Positions 59,836 to 64,000 of a stretch of 64,000 nt of DNA are shown here, in pieces. The DNA is taken from positions 17,413-81,412 of the forward strand of contig JAEUOZ010000004.1 of assembly GCA_016790225.1 (NCBI GenBank), in the 5' to 3' direction. The notes under the pieces were generated by a model. The model was not told the DNA's origin. It worked only from the letters and a program-made list of their open reading frames with translations, and made no database searches. The stretch's first letter is position 1; every line of letters starts with the position of its first letter. The position numbers were made by a program, and so were the translations under genes. This stretch comes from Rubrivivax sp. GTDB lineage: Bacteria > Pseudomonadota > Gammaproteobacteria > Burkholderiales > Burkholderiaceae.

Positions 59836-61317
59836 TCAAGTGGCCAGCGCCTTGACGATGGCGTCGCGGCACAGCGCCATCAGCCCCCCCGGCAGCAGAC
59901 CCAGCGCCAGCACCGCCACGCCGTTGACGGCCAGCAGCGCGGAAATGCCTGAGCTGCGCACGATGGGCTGCGTATCGACCGGTTCGTCGAAGTACATCAG
60001 CTTGACCACACGCAGGTAGTAGTAGGCACCGATCAGCGACAGCAGCACGGCAATCACCGCCAGCACGATGTAGCTGGTGACGTTGGTCGTCACCAGCGCC
60101 TGCAGGACAGCCAGCTTGGCGTGGAAGCCGACCATCGGCGGAATGCCCGCCAGCGAGAACATGAAGACCGCCATCACGCCGGCCACCCAGGGCGAACGGC
60201 GCGCCAGGCCGGCAAAGTCCGACAGCTCCTCGGCTTCGAAACCGGTGCGCGACAGATAGAGGATCAGCCCGAAGGTGCCCAGCGTCGTGAAGACGTAGGT
60301 GAGGATGTAGAACATCGCCGAGCTGTAGGCGTTGGCAGCCGACAGCGTATTGCCGCTCACCACGCCTGCGCTGAGCCCCAGCACGACGAAGCCCATCTGC
60401 GCGATGGTCGAGTAGGCCAGCATGCGCTTCATGTTGGTCTGCGCAATGGCGGCCAGGTTGCCGACCACCAGCGAAGCCACGCCCAGCACGATCAGCATGC
60501 GCTGCCAGTCGACCGCCAGGCCCAGCATGCCTTCGACGAGGATGCGGATGGTGATCGCAAAGGCCGCGAGCTTGGGCGCGCCGCCGATCAGCAGCGTCAC
60601 CGCCGTGGGCGCGCCCTGGTAGACATCCGGCACCCACATGTGGAACGGCGCGGCGCCGAGCTTGAAGGCCAGCCCGGCAACCATGAACACGGTGCCCAGG
60701 ATCAGCACTTCCTTGTTGATCTTGCCGGAGGCGATCTGCTCGAAGACCTTGGGGATCTCCAGCGTGCCGGTGGCGCCGTACATCATCGACATGCCGTACA
60801 GCAGGAAGCCGCTGGCCAGCGCCCCGAGGACAAAATACTTCATCGCCGCTTCGGTGGCCACCGCGTGGTCGCGCCGCAGCGCGGTCAGCGCATAGAGCGA
60901 CAGGCTCATCACTTCCAGGCCCAGATAGACCACCAGGAAGTGGTTGGCCGAGCACATCACCGAGATGCCCAGGTACGAGAACAGCGTGAGCGTGAAGAAC
61001 TCGCCCTTGAGCATGTCGCGCGAGGCCAGGTAGGGCTGCGCGTAGGCCACGGCGATCAGCGTCGCGAAGGCGCCGGCCCCTGCCAGCAGGTGCCCCATGG
61101 GATCGTTCACCACCAGGCCCTGCATGCCGTAGAGCGTGAAGCCGCCATCGGCATACAGCACGTGCGTGATGCCCACGACCAGCAGCGTGCCCTGCGTCAG
61201 CCAGTAGGTCAGGCGCCGGGCCGGATCGGTGACCCACAGATCGACCACCGCGATCAGGCAGGCCATCGACAGCAGGATGATCTCGGGATAGATGACGAGC
61301 CAGTTCATCGCATTCAT
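59836..61317 (-). CDS. nuoN: NADH-quinone oxidoreductase subunit N
   Basis: A 493-residue antiporter-like membrane subunit of complex I with about 14 helices that contributes to proton pumping. The start MNAMNWLVIYPEIILLSMAC, the VYLGLEVMSLSLYALTALRR stretch with a membrane Glu, and the LGAAPFHMWVPDVYQGAPTA loop with a conserved Lys/His region are typical. The ATG at 61317 or 61308 could be used. It follows nuoM after 18 bp and is the last complex I subunit in the run. Confidence 0.95.
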   Translation of the reverse strand: MNAMNWLVIYPEIILLSMACLIAVVDLWVTDPARRLTYWLTQGTLLVVGITHVLYADGGFTLYGMQGLVVNDPMGHLLAGAGAFATLIAVAYAQPYLASRDMLKGEFFTLTLFSYLGISVMCSANHFLVVYLGLEVMSLSLYALTALRRDHAVATEAAMKYFVLGALASGFLLYGMSMMYGATGTLEIPKVFEQIASGKINKEVLILGTVFMVAGLAFKLGAAPFHMWVPDVYQGAPTAVTLLIGGAPKLAAFAITIRILVEGMLGLAVDWQRMLIVLGVASLVVGNLAAIAQTNMKRMLAYSTIAQMGFVVLGLSAGVVSGNTLSAANAYSSAMFYILTYVFTTLGTFGLILYLSRTGFEAEELSDFAGLARRSPWVAGVMAVFMFSLAGIPPMVGFHAKLAVLQALVTTNVTSYIVLAVIAVLLSLIGAYYYLRVVKLMYFDEPVDTQPIVRSSGISALLAVNGVAVLALGLLPGGLMALCRDAIVKALAT

Positions 61318-61335
61318 GTTCTTGTTCCCGGCCGC

Positions 61336-62811
61336 TCAGTTCAGCTTGCTCAGCGCGACATGGCGCAGCAGCTCGGTGACCGAGACATGCATCACGTCGG
61401 TGAAGGGCTTGGGATAGAGGCCCATGGCGAGCGTCGCGATGGCCAGCAGCGCCAGCATGAGGAACTCGCGCGAGTTGATGTCGGTCAGCGCGCGCACGTC
61501 GTCGTTGGCGATATCGCCGAAGTAGACGCGCTTGACCATCCACAGCGTGTAGGCCGCGCCGAAGATCAGCGCCGTGGCCGCCAGGGCTGCGAGCCAGAAG
61601 CTGGCCTGCACCGTACCCAGGATCACCATCCACTCGCCCACGAAGCCGGCGGTTCCGGGCAAGCCGCAGTTGGCCATGGCGAAGAACACGGCGAAGGCAG
61701 TGAACTTGGGCATGGTGTTCACCACGCCGCCGTAGGAAGAGATCTCTCGGCTGTGCACCCGGTCATACAGGACGCCGATGCACAGGAACATGGCGCCCGA
61801 GACGAAGCCGTGGCTGATCATCTGCACCAGGCCCCCGGACACGCCGAGTTCGTTGAAGATGAAGAAGCCCAGCGTCACGAAGCCCATGTGCGCGATCGAC
61901 GAATAGGCCACGAGCTTCTTCATGTCCTGCTGCACCAGCGCCACCAGGCCGATGTAGATCACCGCGATCAGGCTGAGCGCAATGATGAACCAGGCGTATT
62001 CGCGGCTGGCGTCGGGTGCGATGGGCATGGAAAAGCGCAGGAAGCCATAGGCGCCGAGCTTCAGCATGATCGCGGCCAGCACCACCGAGCCGCCGGTGGG
62101 CGCCTCCACGTGGGCATCGGGCAGCCAGGTGTGCACCGGCCACATCGGCACCTTCACCGAGAAGGCGGCGAAGAAGGCGAAGAACAGCAGCGTCTGCGCG
62201 CTCAGCGACAGAGGCAGCTTGTGCCAGGCGAGGATGTCGAAGCTGCCGCCGCTCTTGAAGTACAGGTACAGCAGCGCCACCAGCATCAGCAGCGAACCCA
62301 GCAGCGTGTAGAGGAAGAACTTGAAGGCCGCATAGACCCGCCGCGGGCCGCCCCACACGCCGATGATGATGTACATCGGGATCAGCGTGGCCTCGAAGAA
62401 GACGTAGAACAGCAGACCGTCCAGAGCCGAGAACACGCCGATCATCAGGCCCGACAGGATCAGGAACGCGCCCATGTACTGGTTGACGCGCTCGGTGATC
62501 ACTTCCCAGGCGGCGATGACCACGATGATCGTGATGAACGCGGTCAGCAGCACGAACCACACCGAGATGCCGTCGACGCCCAGGCGGTAGGCCACGTTGA
62601 AGCGCTCGATCCAGGGCACGTTCTCCTGGAACTGCATCGCGGCGGACGCCACGTCGAAACGCGTGACCAGGGGAATGGTGACAAGGAAGCCTGCCACCGC
62701 GCCGAGCAGCGCCACCCAGCGCACGGTACCGGCATAGGCGTCACGGCCCAGCGCCAGCAGCAAGGCACCCACCGCGATCGGCAGCCAGATGGCCACGCTC
62801 AGAAGACCCAT
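61336..62811 (-). CDS. nuoM: NADH-quinone oxidoreductase subunit M
   Basis: A 491-residue antiporter-like complex I subunit. It has the standard FFEATLIPMYIIIGVWGG segment (membrane Glu), PVHTWLPDAHVEAPTGGSVV, and KKLVAYSSIAHMGFV in the middle helices. It lies 52 bp after nuoL. A T-rich stretch (TTGTTTTTTC in plus-strand order near 62812) is in that gap and reads as an A-run on the coding strand before the ATG. Confidence 0.95.
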   Translation of the reverse strand: MGLLSVAIWLPIAVGALLLALGRDAYAGTVRWVALLGAVAGFLVTIPLVTRFDVASAAMQFQENVPWIERFNVAYRLGVDGISVWFVLLTAFITIIVVIAAWEVITERVNQYMGAFLILSGLMIGVFSALDGLLFYVFFEATLIPMYIIIGVWGGPRRVYAAFKFFLYTLLGSLLMLVALLYLYFKSGGSFDILAWHKLPLSLSAQTLLFFAFFAAFSVKVPMWPVHTWLPDAHVEAPTGGSVVLAAIMLKLGAYGFLRFSMPIAPDASREYAWFIIALSLIAVIYIGLVALVQQDMKKLVAYSSIAHMGFVTLGFFIFNELGVSGGLVQMISHGFVSGAMFLCIGVLYDRVHSREISSYGGVVNTMPKFTAFAVFFAMANCGLPGTAGFVGEWMVILGTVQASFWLAALAATALIFGAAYTLWMVKRVYFGDIANDDVRALTDINSREFLMLALLAIATLAMGLYPKPFTDVMHVSVTELLRHVALSKLN

Positions 62812-62863
62812 TTGTTTTTTCTCCGCCTCTTGTCGTCGCTCTGCTTGCGCGCTCTTGTCGTGT

Positions 62864-64000
62864 TCAACGCCCCATGGCGCTGCTGAGGTAGGGCCACAGC
62901 TGCCAGGTCAGCAGGCCGAAGATGCCCAGCACCATCACCAGCGCATACCAGTAGAGCTGGCCGGTCTGGAACAGCCGCGTGAGGCCTGCAAACGCGCCGA
63001 CCATGCGCGCCGAGCCGTTGACGACCGCACCATCGATCAAGCCGACGTCGCCGCCCTTCCACAAACCCTGACCCAGGAGCCGCGCGCCTGCCGACAGCAC
63101 TTTCTCGTTGAAGGCGTCGAAGTAGTAGCGGTTCTCCAGCACACGCACCACGGGGCTGAGGCTGCGTGCGATGGCTGCGGGCACCGATGGCGCCTTGAGG
63201 TACATCCACCACGAGAGCGCCACGCCGGCCACCGCCAGCCACAGCGGCACGGTCTGCAGCGCGTGCAGCGCCATCGCCCCGGCCCCGTGGAAATGCGCAG
63301 CGAGCTCGGTCATCGCCTTGTGCTGCTCCGCATTCACGACCACGGCATCCTTGAGGAAATCACCGAAGAGCATGGGCTGGATCGTCAGATAGCCGATGAT
63401 CACCGAGGGGATCGCCAGCAGCACCAGCGGCAGCCACACCACCCAGGGAGACTCATGCGGCACGTGCGGCTCGTGGTGGCCGTGCGCGTCATCGTGATGA
63501 TCGTGCTCGCCCGGGAAGGGCTTGTGTCGGAAGCGTTCCTCGCCATGGAAGACAAGGAAATACATGCGGAACGAATAGAAGGCCGTGACGAACACGCCGG
63601 CGACCACGGCGAACTCGGCAAAACCGGCCCCAGGCAGGTTGCTCGCGTGCACCGCCAGGATGATGCTGTCCTTGCTGTAGAAGCCTGAGAAGAACGGCGT
63701 GCCGATCAGCGCCAGCGAACCGATCAACGAGGTGATCCACGTGATCTTCATGTACTTGCGCAGGCCACCCATGTTGCGGATGTCCTGGTCATGGTGCATG
63801 CCGATGATCACGGAGCCCGCACCCAGGAAGAGCAAGGCCTTGAAGAAGGCGTGCGTCATCAGGTGGAACACCGCCACCGAGTAGGCCGAGACGCCCAGCG
63901 CCACGGTCATGTAGCCCAGCTGCGACAGCGTGGAGTACGCGACGACGCGCTTGATGTCGTTCTGGATGATGCCCAGGAAGCCCATGAACAGCGCCGTGAT
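62864..64000 (-). CDS. nuoL: NADH-quinone oxidoreductase subunit L (partial, C-terminal part)
   Basis: The minus strand is open from the right edge of the window. 378 codons of NuoL are visible, so the N-terminal third is missing. The visible start ITALFMGFLGIIQNDIKRVV, then AYSTLSQLGYMTVALGVSAY and FHLMTHAFFKALLFLGAGSV, are the conserved core of the largest antiporter-like subunit, with the key Lys and His residues. The C-terminal part includes a His-rich cytoplasmic loop (EHDHHDDAHGHHEPHVPHES) and the long lateral-helix end. Confidence 0.95.
   Translation of the reverse strand: MTALFMGFLGIIQNDIKRVVAYSTLSQLGYMTVALGVSAYSVAVFHLMTHAFFKALLFLGAGSVIIGMHHDQDIRNMGGLRKYMKITWITSLIGSLALIGTPFFSGFYSKDSIILAVHASNLPGAGFAEFAVVAGVFVTAFYSFRMYFLVFHGEERFRHKPFPGEHDHHDDAHGHHEPHVPHESPWVVWLPLVLLAIPSVIIGYLTIQPMLFGDFLKDAVVVNAEQHKAMTELAAHFHGAGAMALHALQTVPLWLAVAGVALSWWMYLKAPSVPAAIARSLSPVVRVLENRYYFDAFNEKVLSAGARLLGQGLWKGGDVGLIDGAVVNGSARMVGAFAGLTRLFQTGQLYWYALVMVLGIFGLLTWQLWPYLSSAMGR

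Overview
The window is about 64 kb of high-GC bacterial chromosome, densely coded on both strands. Gene order and protein families point to a betaproteobacterium of the order Burkholderiales: the complex I tail nuoL-nuoM-nuoN-NUDIX-DUF1178, a tandem glycine riboswitch ahead of gcvTHP, a CBS protein/metY/hydrolase block, and kbl next to a short-chain type threonine dehydrogenase. I saw no tRNA, rRNA, CRISPR array, phage or insertion sequence.

Layout. 1-6.0 kb: a divergent CoA-binding protein (partial), then a plus-strand cluster of class III aminotransferase, TAXI-TRAP receptor, fused TRAP permease and Asp/Glu-racemase-like protein. 6.0-12.3 kb: tandem glycine riboswitch, gcvT, gcvH, gcvP, sdaA. 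12.4-33.7 kb: a large chemosensory island containing a minus-strand MCP, then on the plus strand an MCP-like protein with a CheZ-like D-x-x-x-Q motif, cheY, a STAS protein, cheA, four receptors sharing a near-identical signalling module (one is an Aer homologue), a small membrane protein, cheW, cheR, cheD, cheB and an MCP with a C-terminal Cache domain. 33.7-38.2 kb: RND efflux adaptor and pump. 38.4-40.2 kb: hipBA with a palindromic operator. 40.2-40.4 kb: two copies of a 73-bp structured repeat beside a further MCP (to 42.4 kb). 42.5-47.6 kb: MFS permease, aroC, CBS protein, metY, hydrolase. 47.7-51.2 kb: a TIGR03790-like lipoprotein, then a TetR regulator with a hydrolase. 51.2-54.3 kb: the threonine-to-glycine pathway (tdh, kbl) divergent from an XRE-cupin regulator. 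54.4-57.5 kb: a BrkB/YihY membrane protein divergent from a DUF2069 protein, and an FAD-linked dehydrogenase. 57.6-64 kb, minus strand: nuoL (partial), nuoM, nuoN, NUDIX, DUF1178 and a membrane-anchored TIR protein.

How the parts work together. Tdh and Kbl turn threonine into glycine plus acetyl-CoA. The riboswitch-controlled glycine cleavage genes turn glycine into one-carbon units, and SdaA drains serine to pyruvate. The che island encodes excitation (CheA, CheW, CheY), adaptation (CheR, CheB, CheD), several receptors and possibly a built-in phosphatase. Flagellar genes are absent here, so the output is unknown.

The most unusual features are the CheZ-like motif on an MCP-like protein, the Cache domain placed after an MCP signalling domain, shared aromatic C-terminal tails on four receptors, a perfect palindrome holding the start codons of two divergent genes, several apparently leaderless promoters, and a TIR-membrane protein at the tail of the complex I genes.
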